64,000 nucleotides of DNA from Taenia hydatigena (Eukaryota; Platyhelminthes; Cestoda; Cyclophyllidea; Taeniidae): NCBI GenBank assembly GCA_036345935.2, contig JADWOT020001889.1, positions 1 through 64,000 of the forward strand, read 5' to 3'. Below are positions 51,498 to 61,740 of the stretch, piece after piece. A program made the translations under genes and the position numbers. Within the stretch, counting starts at the first letter, position 1. Each line of letters begins with the position of its first letter. The notes beneath the pieces are model-generated. The model did not search any database, was not told where the DNA came from, and was given only the letters and a program-made list of their open reading frames with translations.

Positions 51498-52446
51498 TCA
51501 GAGCAGCAATCGCGAATGCTCATGCACTTCTTTGCAGATCACATTGTAATATGCGCAGTCAAATAGGGCAGACCAGTAGATATAGTTCTCGTCCTCACGC
51601 CTGACGCACCATCGCCTCCAATTCGTTGGTACAGCAGACAGCAGATATTTGTCGAAGTAAACAAACCTGTGAACACATCTTGCGAAACTGTCCATCTCAC
51701 TTGACTAATCCTTCCTCGCGTTAACAACGAATGCGAGAATGAATGTTTGTTGGGGTTCAAGGGCATGTGTGGTGACCATTATATCATGTTCGATGAGTTG
51801 CCAGGAGCAAATAAAATGGGAAACGCAATCACAGTCATGCGATTCATCGTCATACCCTTAATGGCATACTCCGTACAAATGCGAAGGCGATCTCCAATGG
51901 TGAGAAGATTACTTGTCCTAGCAAACCGTATGTTTGATTGACACCTGCTCAGAGGATGTCCTTGTCAGTTGTTACGAATAGTGACTCGAACTGCAGTGCA
52001 CGCTCAAAATGAGCAATCTCATTGATGTTAGGGGTTGCAACAGACGCCAGTGTATGTCTCTGTGGGCTCGGTCATGAGGCAACGCGGATAGTAGGGCTTG
52101 AAGGCGTGCGTTAGCTACGTTTGGCATTGAATGGCCTCAGAAGCCTTTCGGAATAGCATCTTGCACAGATGCTTGTCAAGCCATATCCACCGCTTGATGT
52201 GCTGAGACATGACAGTGGAAAATCGAGGTATGGAGAGGTCATACTTCCCAGTTGGAACAGTGGTTTTAGAGGTCTAGGAAGTCTGAAGCATCAAGGAAAT
52301 CGCATTTACGTAATGACAACTCCGGCGGAAGATCTGCCAAAATTTGTGAAGTGAGCATGTGAAAATACGGTGGGAATGCTAATAAATGGGAGTCATAAGC
52401 GTAAGCAAACATGAAGAAACAGGGAGAGTTTACCAAGGCTTGCCAT
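51498..52446 (-). pseudogene. F-box-like family unit C, broken (copy 2)
   Basis: Counterpart of 27055-27973. The start ATG at 52446-52444 is kept, but the adjacent donor has changed from GT to GC (52443-52442). The F-box start LADLPPEL is present and then interrupted by a stop. The C-terminal segment DKYLLSAVPTNWRRWCVRRE is open and runs a few residues past the copy 1 stop (EHSRLLL), because TGA became CGA. It forms the outer part of the left arm of the inverted repeat centred near 54.86 kb. Confidence 0.75.
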
Positions 52447-52749
52447 TATTTGATCGTTGTAGCTATGATCAACAGCGGGTCAGAGGTAGGAATGACCTCG
52501 TTTTAATGTTAACACATTGATCGTGTTCGTGTGGGCCAACGCAAAGCGTGAAGAAGTCATATCGCTTAACAGCAAAATTAAAATGACCGCAAAATGACCT
52601 TACAATATTTAATGCGCGGTGGCAATTTGTTTCAGCAGAGGCATCGATACGGTGCCTTATTTACTAGCCGTAACCACCTACATTGTATCACAACCATGCA
52701 GTATCCATGTAGTCGTTGCACGATCGATCTGCCAAGTTCCCTGTAAACC

Positions 52750-53245
52750 ATGATATACGTGGGTCAGCCAAGCAGATCTACAGTAATTACAATGTAATCG
52801 ATTTAGCTTTGAGGCGTTGATTCCCAAGCAAGTCGGATACCAACCATAAAATGCGATTGATCATTGGGTTCCATCAGCACAGCCAGAATTCTTCAGGTCG
52901 GGAGAAGCTGTAATGCTTGCACAGACTGCCTTTGATAGTGTCGCTCACATAGTAGATGGTATTGTCCTTCTATGCATCTGTTGCACAATTCGATGCATGT
53001 TATTGTACACGGTAGGCTCGTCGACGTGGAGTGTGGGTTAGCTAGCGGCCAGACGATGGAAATTTCAGTCATTTCATTTCTCGAAGGTGGAACGGGAGGC
53101 TGCATGTGATTGGTTTGACAACTATGTTTCTGTAGGCATCACATACGTTTATCTGAGCACGTTATGCCTTGATCGCACAAATGCAGCCACTGGTGCGGAT
53201 GGAGTAGGCGCATGGGATGCAATGAGAATCGATGACTTCGACTAA
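52750..53245 (+). pseudogene. Gene Y, broken (copy 2)
   Basis: Counterpart of 28278-28783, sharing the TAA in exon 2. The last exon is open here (TGADGVGAWDAM...FD-stop), whereas copy 1 has an extra TGA. The 24 nt GT..AG segment and the GTAGGC donor are conserved. Confidence 0.6.
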
Positions 53246-55998
53246 CCCCGGAAATCAATGGGCTTTAGAAGTAGCCTTACACACTAATGAAGCGCATTAT
53301 TAATCAAGCAGGACGTAAGGACAAAATCTGGCTTATGTACTAAAGACTTGTCTAAACTAGGCATCACTGCAGTTGAATGCGATCAGTCCTTATTGCCTCA
53401 GGGAATACATAACGATTTTGCTCTGTTCCGCTATCTACCCACTAGGGAAGAAACGAGAATGGGTTGTGTTTCAGTCGAATAGAAGTTCTACTGAATCGCA
53501 TTTGCCAAATCTCTTGTCACCATCGACACCGCTTCTTACAAGGGGGAAGACAGCACTATTTGTAATGACGTCTGCGCGCCACCCATGTTGCTCGTCGTTC
53601 GGGTTATGGTGTTCAAACTAACCCATGCCGCATTAATCGCCTGGTAGAGTCTCGCCAAACCGTCCAGTGTACTCAGCACGAGATGTCCACTGCCTTGTAC
53701 CTGTGCCAGTACAGATTTGTTTTGGCTCAAAGAATGTTGGAAACTTTGCCCCCTTACATTTTGAAGCAAATATTGGGCGATTTGGGAGGTTGGCTGAAAT
53801 CTACTTACGCACAAGCACACACAAACGCACTGCAAAATGATTCACTGAAAGAGAGATATCATTGCCTCCGCCTGCAGTCAGGAAATGGACGGATGAAAAG
53901 GTAGGGAGTATTTAATTAAACGCGAGGGTGGTTGTATCCGTCAGCTGTGGATTGACCTGAGGTGACATAAATGCACGGATCAGAGACCGATGCAGCGTGT
54001 AGATTGCCGGCCCGGTTGCTCGTGTGCCAACACAGGTCATGAGGTTCGTCGTTCGTTGGGTCGGTCAGTTAACAAACAAATGTAAAGCCAAAGATTTGTC
54101 CATCGCCAATGTTCGCACTGAGTAAAATGTTGACAGACTTCGACAAATTGATTGAAACCATCCCTCAACAATCGATAGGTGACGAAGTGCTGAGCAAGCG
54201 GTGACCACGATAACGATGAAGTGAAGTAAAATATACTTTACAATAGATCCGCCTAGAGTACCATAGAACCTGCCAATGGCTGTAATTGCCAAAGAAATTG
54301 AGGTTAGACGTCTTTTACTCCATTGTCCACTAGCTAATCGAGATCATTCTTGAGCCAATCCGGTGCGCACAAAGCGAGTCCATCAGAGGCATTCTTCTTT
54401 CCAACTGCAGCGATTCAAACAACATTGTCACCCCCTTTCGCTTTCCATTCCTCTATATTTCGTCGCCATAGCCTTCGCACCAGCAGCAGCCCTTACTGAT
54501 GGGCTCTGCGCTACACTAGTGGCATTTTAAACCACTTTTGTTCTCTTTGCTCGTTATTCCCCTTGCAATTTCGGCATCATTACTTTTGACAAGATGTAGC
54601 CCTTGTAGTAAGCTAGAACAGCCATGTAACAGAGGCACTGAAACCTGATGCTGTCACCACTCTATTCGCTTCTCATTTCCCATCAGACTTCACGACAAAC
54701 CCAATCCCTAGAGAGAAGCAATTTTATCATCAAAAGCAGAGCTGTGAGAATTCATGTTGACGGTGACAGTGAGTGGTGCATCACACTGTTCTGATCCGGA
54801 TGAGGAGGAGAAGGTAGTGAGACGTCCAGTACTAACATTTGCTGTAGCATTGCGGGGCAAGAGGGCATAGAGTTGGAAGTTTATGCAAACACTTACCATT
54901 GCAAGTTCTATTTGTGCAGCAGTGTAATAAAGGGTTAGGCTTAAATGTGTTTATCTCCAACGCGAATTCTGTCAGTCATGCGTTTGATGATGAACTTGAT
55001 CCCCTCTAGGGATGGGGTTTGTCGTGAAGTCCCATAGACGATGAGAAGCAAATAGAATTGTGACATTCGTGTATCTGCCACATAGTTGGTTGTAGCTTAC
55101 TGCAAGAGCTGCTGCCAGTGATAAAGCGGTGGCGAAACTGCCATGGAAATAACAAGAAAAAGGGGATAAAGTAATTTAAAATGCTATTGCTGCAGCGCAG
55201 AGCGCATCAGCAAAGGCTGCAATTGGTGCAATCAAGGTGATGGCGATGAGTGTAGTGATGTCGTGCAAAAGCAAAAAATATGGCGTAAATTGTGGCAACT
55301 AAGAAGGAGGAAGCATCGCGTGGGCAAACTTAGCATAGCAATTAATGCCTCTGGTGCACTCCTCCTCGTGCTCATTAAAGTGGCTCGAAATGTTTGCAAA
55401 TAGCTGGTGGACGATTGAGCGGAACACGTCCAAATTTAATCTTTTCGGCAATTATGCACATTTCGTCGATACCTTTGAAGTTGAGCTGGATCTATTGTGA
55501 GGTGCCTGTCTGATTTACTCCATTCGCACAGTGTCCACAACTTGCTCAATACTTCGACATCTTTAAACTGTCAACGGATAACTCATGTCAATTCCTCGGG
55601 CCTGCAAGCATTTTACTCAATACAGTGGTGCTGGATCGTCATTTCTTTCTTTTACACTTGTTTTTACAATGACTGACCCAACGAATGACTGATACACCTG
55701 CTCTGGCGCTTGTTTAGATACTCTCCACTGATGAAACCAAACATCTCCCTCACTACAGACGGTGCACTGAGATCTGTCGTAAAATGGGCCATTGCACTGT
55801 GCGTGTGTGTTCGTGCGTGAGTACAATTTCTGCCAACCTTCCAAATCGCCTAGTATTTGTTCCGAGCATGAGTGGTCGGAATCCCTTACATTCCTCGCAT
55901 CAAAATGCAACTTTCAATGGCACAAGGAAAAGCGGTGAATGTTTGGGTTGAGTACAGTGGAGGGTGGGTGGAGTTGCATGCACGACCTCCACCGAAAC

Positions 55999-56518
55999 TT
56001 ATGAGTATTCGACATTAGTCGAAGTCACCGATTCTCTTTGCATCGCACACACCACTCCATCCACTCCAGTGGCTACATTTGTGCAATCAAAGCACAATTC
56101 ACTCAGACAAACTCATGTATAGCTTAGAGAACCTTAAACATCAAGTGAGTCATGTGCGAAGAAGCACGATCTCCCGTCATGCTTTCGAGAAACAAAAAGG
56201 CATGAAATTCCTACCGTCTGTCTGTCAACTAGCACACGCCACGTGAATGAACCTACCGTGAACAGAAACATGAATTAAATTTCTGCGAAAAGTGCATCGA
56301 AGGACAGTGCCGCCTGCCATGTGAGTGACGCTATCAAAGACAGTCTGTGCAAACTCCACCGCTTCGCCCATTGTGACGAATTCTGGTTGTGCTGACGGAG
56401 TCCGGAAATCAACGACATCTTGTGATCGAGATCTAACTGCCTTGGAAATCAACGCCTTATAACTAAAATGCTTGCATTGTAATTACCAGAGATCTGCTTC
56501 GCTGACACAAATATACAT
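55999..56518 (-). CDS. Gene Y, small spliced hypothetical protein (intact)
   Basis: Exon 1 56518-56487 (ATG TAT ATT...), exon 2 56462-56257, exon 3 56072-55999 with TAA. Donor GTAGGT follows exon 2, and the acceptor ATGTAG precedes exon 3. Phases agree, giving about 103 residues. The first intron would be only 24 nt (GTAATTACAATG...TTTTAG); it is needed to remove an in-frame TAA and is itself a multiple of three. Recognisable parts include ALISKAVRSRSQDVVDF, GEAVEFAQTVFDSVTHMAGG and RRNLIHVSVHATGVDGV. No known family recognised; no signal peptide or membrane segment is seen. Two broken paralogues keep the same splice plan, which supports the model. Alternatively the true start lies upstream. 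It is divergent to unit D across about 310 bp. Confidence 0.55.
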
Positions 56519-56827
56519 GACTGTGAACGAAACTGGCAGATCGATCGTGCAACGACTACGTGGGTGCTGGTTGGGTGCCAGGTCATGTAGATGGCATCGC
56601 ATCCATGCCTCTGCTGCAACCGCACATTAAATATTGCCAGTTCTTTTTGCAGTCACTTCATTTTGCTGGTAAACAATATGATATTGTCACACTTTGCGCT
56701 GACTGACACGAACACGACCTATGTGTTAGCATCAAAACGAGGTCATTCCAACCTCCGACCCGCGGTGTCAGCTATATAGACATCGACTTCTCTGTTACCC
56801 AGCACATCCCTGCTAAGGCTACCGGAA
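56519..56827. promoter_or_regulatory. Divergent promoter of gene Y and F-box-like unit D
   Basis: On the D side: a block with CACGAACA and GTTAGCATC (56706-56733), AGGTCA at 56740-56745, then 27 bases, then TATATAG at 56773-56779, then about 48 bases to the start ATG. On the Y side: TAGTCGTTGCACGATCGATC just before the Y start and an AATATTTAATG element (minus strand, near 56.63 kb), both conserved in units C/Y. No TATA box is evident for Y. The arrangement suggests shared control of two genes from one region of about 310 bp. Confidence 0.55.
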
Positions 56828-57870
56828 ATGGTAGGTCTCGGTAGACTCGACTCAGTTCCCTTGTTTGCTCATGCTTATATTTTTATCTATTTATTAGTAC
56901 TCGGATCTTACTTTCACGTCTCACGCATCTGACAGTCATTTCGCCTGTGTTTGCATGCAACTTTTCGCAAATTTAGGCACGAAATAACAAACATCGAAAG
57001 ATCACAGATCTGCCACCAGAGTTGCGATTACGACTATGCGAATTTCTTGATGCTCCTGACCTGGTAAACATCTGCACCACTATTCCGAATTGGGAATCCA
57101 TTCTCTCCAAGCCTCGATTTTCCGCTGTCATGTCTCAGCACATCAAGCGGTGGACGTGGCTTGACAAGCATCTGTGCCAGATGCTGTTCCCACGTTCTTC
57201 ACAAATCTCCTTCCAAAAGGCTACTGAAGCCATTCAATACCATACGCAGCAAACTAACGCTTGCCGATCTCTACTATCTGCGTTGCCTCATGACCAAACC
57301 CACAGAACTATACACTTTCGTCTGTTGAAATCGTGTAGCATCGATGAGTTCGCTCATCGTGAGTGTAGGGTGCAAACAAAGTCACCGTGCGTAGAAACTG
57401 ACAAGGAAATTCCTCTCAGCAGGTATCCATTGAACATAAGCTTTACTTGTACAAGTGCTGTTGTCACTATTAATGATCGCCTTGGCATGTTTGCGGGTTT
57501 TTATACGGGAGGAGAGGACGACGACGACGACGACGAACCTGATTACTGTGATTGCTTCATCCGTTTTGTTTATCCTTGCCAACTCATCGAAGAGGACCTA
57601 ATGCTCACAATACTTGCCCTTGAACCCCACCAAACGTTGATAATCGCAGTCCTTGCTTATGCGGATGGGGATGAATCAAGTGATATGGACTGTCTCGTAA
57701 GATTCATTGCCAGGATTGATTGCATCTACAAGTATCTGCTGACTGCTGTACCAACAAACTGGAGAATGTGGTGCATCAGGTGTGAAGACGAGGACTTTAT
57801 CAACTGGTCCGATCTATTGGAATGGGGTTGTTACGACGTGATCTCCAAAAGAATGCAAGAGCATTCGTGA
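56828..57870 (+). CDS. F-box-like protein, unit D (intact family member)
   Basis: Exon 1 coding is only the ATG (56828-56830), followed at once by GTAGGT. A 146 bp intron ends TTTAG at 56976, and exon 2 (56977-57870) is open to TGA. The product is 298 residues. Residues about 12-50 match the F-box pattern: DLPPELRLRLCEFLDAPDLV then NICTTIPNW, the usual LP.E...I..FL...DL......W. F-box proteins normally bind Skp1 to bring substrates to an SCF ubiquitin ligase; that role is inferred. Later motifs shared by the family: HIKRWTW, LPHDQTH, IPLSRYPL, CDCFIRFVY and, near the end, TNWRMWCIRCEDEDFINWS. A run of six Asp follows the middle. No signal peptide or membrane segment. No kelch, WD40 or LRR repeats seen, so the substrate-binding part is unknown. 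It ends slightly earlier than unit E because of one extra base. Confidence 0.7.
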
Positions 57871-58379
57871 CGAATACTTCGATGTTTGGTCAGGAGACAT
57901 CGTATATAGTAATACCTCTTGTGCATCCAGTGGTGCCCATCCTATTTCGCTCATACGTTGTTATTTTGCAATTAATATTTGTTCCTATTCTACTGTTTTA
58001 TTGCATTATTTATATCGCAGACTGCCTATTGAAAAATGTGCAATGATTGAACCGATAGGTGGCATAGTCGTCGCCTCGCTTCAGTTTTATCTTATCGAAG
58101 GGAAGGGGGGTTTTAGAGTAGCGCGGAACACTTTCGTAACAGATAGTGCAGAGGCTAGTACCTCCACCAACGAATAGCCTTCCTAACATTTATTGCTTCT
58201 TGCAAGTACAAGGGCACCACCACGGCTGCTGAACAGCACCTTGAGCAAGGCATCTGAATGCCCTTGATTCAGTTGTCTGTAGCATGTTTCGTTTGTCCCC
58301 TCGATGACATACACGACATCCAGTGGCAGCAACGTGCAAGGAAGTAAATGTTAATAACCTCTGGGAGGAAGCAGTGGAG

Positions 58380-58900
58380 AGAGAAAGGTGACATGGTACG
58401 AATGGTGCACATACAGGTCTGAAAGGGAAGGTGAATTGTTCCACACTGCTCTCTTATTTATTGCACAGGAAAGTGCAGACACGAAAGGGTAGCGTTGGTA
58501 AGGATTGTCTCGCGCTCCATCTCAACACCATCATAGTCCAGCATTACGGAGGGGAAGACGCATTGAAGTCCACGGTATCATCATTCTCCGTGTACATGCT
58601 CATTAGGAGAAACAAAATCATTCCTCTTCTTCTTCTTCTCCTTCTTCTTCTCCTCCAAGCCCAATTTTATAAGGCCCATTTAATAGAGACAAGATGGTTT
58701 GAGAAGCACAGAAGTAGCCCACGTCTGCACTGCTTAGGTCATAATTGTGCAGAGTGAAGCAAGAAATCTGAGCCAAAATTGTGAAGTGACAGCGGACGGT
58801 GCACCGCTCTGTCCTCCTCTGCATTATGACAGTGACGTCTTATGGTGACAGCCAGGTACTAGATGAGGAGGTGGAAATAAATAGACGTCCATTGCTGCAT
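58380..58900 (+). repeat. Paralogue of the block preceding unit A
   Basis: Shares CTGAAAGGGAA..., GTTCCACACTGCTCTC, a CAGGAAAGTG step and AGGTACTAGATGAGGAG with 17820-18120, with insertions. Here it is not followed by a recognisable F-box-like coding region. Confidence 0.45.
58621..58658. repeat. CTT/TCC triplet repeat
   Basis: Pyrimidine-only run of CTT and CTCC units. Confidence 0.7.
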
Positions 58901-58979
58901 CCTGTTTTAGCAATGTGTGGAAGGAGGGCACGCTGATTATAAGCTGATGCAAAGCCCATTACTGGACTTCGTTTGTGCT

Positions 58980-59750
58980 GCAGAACAATGGCGATCAGGC
59001 TTGGATGTGCTCATCATCAACATGAATTCTGACAGCCCTGCTTTTCATGATTAAATTGTTCCACCTTTTGGGAGAGCGTTTGTCGTGAACTCAGGGGTAG
59101 GATGAAAAGGGAATAAATTGACAGCAGCACTAGGCATTTGTATCGCTGTCACATGGCTGATTCTACCTCATTGCAAGTGCTGCTGCTGCTGTTGCTGTTA
59201 ATGCGAAGATGGTGACGCTAAAATCTTTTAGAAAATGACAATAAAAATGGGGGACAATGTAGTTTAAACTGCTGCAGCAGGAGAGGAGAACACACCACAA
59301 GTGCGAACATACGAGTATGAAATAGCGTCTCTGGTGAACTCATTCTTGTGTGCTTTGAATTGATGTAGAAATCGCAGCACATCTAGAACATATCTCGAAT
59401 TTGTTTTGGTGGTCACAACTTTTCGCCTTTCCTTTGTGTCTGTGACCTGATAATTGCGAGGCGATGAAGTGCAATTTCTCCATTGGAACAACGACCGACT
59501 TTCGCCCAACTCTGCTGCTTTTGATGATAAATGTCAAACTACAAAGAAAAGAATTTTCTTCTGCTTTGCATTTGTTCGTTAACTGACTGACCTAATGACC
59601 GAAAATCCTATGATCTGTGATAGTGGACGAACGAAGGGGACAGCGACCCACGCGCCGCATTGGCCTTTGTTTCGTGCATTAATGCCTCCCCAGGTCAATT
59701 TTCAGCTGACGAATCCACCTGTTGTCTCGCTCATTTAAACACCTTCTACT
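58980..59750 (+). repeat. Third copy of the inner inverted-repeat sequence
   Basis: Aligns directly with 54950-55450 (AATTCTG.CAG, GTTTGTCGTGAA, TTGCAAGTGCTGCTGC, GGGG.A.AATGTAGTTTAAA, GCGTCTCTGGTGAACTC). Its end, GCATTTGTTCGTTAACTGAC then CCAGGTCAAT and CAGCTGACGAAT, matches 53.93-54.09 kb in reverse complement. It therefore represents another diverged unit of the local family of repeats. Confidence 0.55.
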
Positions 59751-59999
59751 GCTCCAACCGTGGAGATGCCCTGTTTCCATAACGAACGAATTGAGGGAAT
59801 GAGTTCATTTCGTTGAACATAGACAGCGGCACTGAGATTCATCTGAAGCAGACCATTCAACAGTGTGTGAAAATTTTCAGCTAACCCTTTGAATCACCTA
59901 GTCTATGCCTCAATTTCGAGCTGTCGGATTTCTTATGATTATTCAAGCCAAGACACAACCTTTTAGTAGTACCAGTACGAAGCAGTGGACATCTTGTTT

Positions 60000-61740
60000 T
60001 GAGTACGCTGGAAGATGTTGGTACCCTATTTGCAGAAATTGGTACGGAACCTATTGGTGCATACATTTCAATGCTTGAGCTCTGTTAAAGTACTGTATGG
60101 ACGAGAGGCGAGGGGACAAATTTAGCCGGGTTGTAAGTGCACGTGATCGCTGTCTGGAGTCCGAGACACCCTCGTCGTAAGCACATCGGCCTCGCTTCCA
60201 TAAATCCTGCCTGTGCTCGAAATAAACACGTCGGTAATCATTCGACCTTCTAATGGGAAGAAAGTTAATTCTTGGAGTGAATCTACGCACGTATAAAGCA
60301 AAGTCAACGAGGAACAATTTGCGCATGCTTGGTTGTAAGGGTGTGTTAAAATGGGGAAATCGTTGGAGAAGAGATTTGAACGCACGATTTCGTAAGGAAT
60401 TTGATTCCATAATAGGATTAAATTTGGTGCATCATTTTGCACGTATGCATGTGTGCTGGTGAGGAAGTATTACCTAATGTCAGGCTTGTTCCTTTCTGTA
60501 TATATGGTGGTAGTGACGAATATTTACTCATGCAATAAAGTTCGCTAGGATGGACATCCATTGAAGGGGGCAGGTAGGGAGTTGTTTGATATGCGTATGG
60601 TGGTGGGACAAAGTGATGCGAGGCGTAAGAGGGCAAGAATATTTGCAAGGAATCCCCTTCAGTGCGAGAAAATAATGCTGAGCATATTCGAGCATATGTG
60701 CTTGTAAATAATTCTATTTATCAAGGAAATGCGGAGAAGTTTGTTAAAGCGCATAAGTCTGTGTGGATTTCCATCCACGCAGAGAAGTAAGTGTGGGCAT
60801 GCTTGTGCGCATACGCTCATAATGATGGGTACTGATTTGAGTGAACCAAAATGCTTCCCATTTATTTGGACAGGCTCTTAGAGTAGGAACTTTTGAGGAT
60901 TTTATTATTATTATTATGCGCATGCACTCCAGAGTCCATAGATTTGGGCACGACCATGATGGGCGTACTTGCGATATTAAACTCATGGGAATGAACACTT
61001 ATTTTAAGGTATCGTTAAGGAACCTATTTTTGTATTCATGCTCCCAGGGGTCATAAGAATATTCGTGTGGACAAGCTCTTAGGAAGGAGCGTTCTCTGCA
61101 GACTTTGATGAAGAGCACAATTCTAATTAACTCCTCAGGAGAATGTGTATTTGTTTGTAGAAGCTGGTGTGGAGAGAGCAGTGAGAAATGGATGAATGCG
61201 TTTGGAGAGGACGATGTAGAATTCATTTTGGCAATCGCTTATGCGAATTTATAAGCTGAGCTTTTGAGGCCAAAGAGGAGGATGTGTGGGCGTGTATGCT
61301 CGAGCGCATCCGCAAATTACTTGAGATGTTGATGAGGGTTTTGCTTATGCGCTTATCTCGTGGAGATGTATATTCCAATGGAGACATCGATGTGTAGATC
61401 ACATCAGCTAATCCAAGTGGGCGTCTTGAAATCTCAGTAAGGAGCACTGTTTGCTATTTATGCTCGTGGGCACGTGCTCATCGTGGGAAGGTCGGGGAGC
61501 GTTGTACGCATGCAGTTGGATTGGGAGATGTTTGTTCTTTTAAACAAGTTGATGAGGAGGTTATGTTAGTGCATGCAAACTTAAGCGTATTCACTCCCTC
61601 GTGGAGAAAGTGGTGTAGAGCATGGGCTGATATTTATCCTCGTAGAATGTGTATTGCATTGGGGAAGTGGGTGAGGAGATCATACATGCACTTACCCACG
61701 TGCGACATCACGAGCTCTCCTGAACACCCCTAGATGGGGT
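60000..61740. repeat. G-rich stretch with loosely recurring motif
   Basis: The motif AAGGA(A/G)C followed by TTTGTATTCATGCTC or TTTGCTATTTATGCTC occurs near 61018 and 61440, and GGACA(G/A)GCTCTTAG near 60870 and 61070. GATGA and TGTG are over-represented. This may be a degraded satellite-like array; regular spacing is not established. Confidence 0.25.

Larger units (their letters stand above)
29751..53806 (+). repeat. Tandem segmental duplication, copy 2 (~24.06 kb)
   Basis: Direct copy of 4386-29345. It is shorter mainly because of three deletions at 37.29-37.50 kb (about 80, 105 and 905 bp), partly offset by about 160 bp at 49.38-49.56 kb that copy 1 lacks. Its right edge runs on into sequence that is itself paralogous to 55.4-55.8 kb, so this edge looks ancestral and the right edge of copy 1 looks like the break. 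Confidence 0.93.
51498..54770 (+). repeat. Large imperfect inverted repeat, left arm
   Basis: Read in reverse complement, this arm matches 54950-57900 in order: unit C with D, the divergent promoter, gene Y with gene Y, the Y 3' flank (GGCGATTTGG near 53.78 kb with 55.84 kb), a TTCGTTGGGTCGGTCA segment (54.05 kb with 55.68 kb), and finally a GGGTTTGTCGTGAAGTC segment (54.7 kb with 55.02 kb). The left arm has about 0.5 kb extra after gene Y. Divergence is much higher than between the tandem copies. Confidence 0.75.
54950..57900 (-). repeat. Large imperfect inverted repeat, right arm
   Basis: Mirror of 51498-54770, with about 180 bp of unique sequence between the arms. This arm carries the intact versions of both genes, with Y pointing toward the centre and the F-box-like gene pointing away. 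Confidence 0.75.

Noticed and set aside
55617..55910. 97-codon minus-strand frame downstream of gene Y
   Set aside because: It covers the conserved 3' flank of gene Y, but the frame is not kept in the paralogous copies, so similarity there is non-coding.
58618..58824. Frame ending in a glutamate-rich tail
   Set aside because: The tail is simply the complement of a CTT/TCC repeat.
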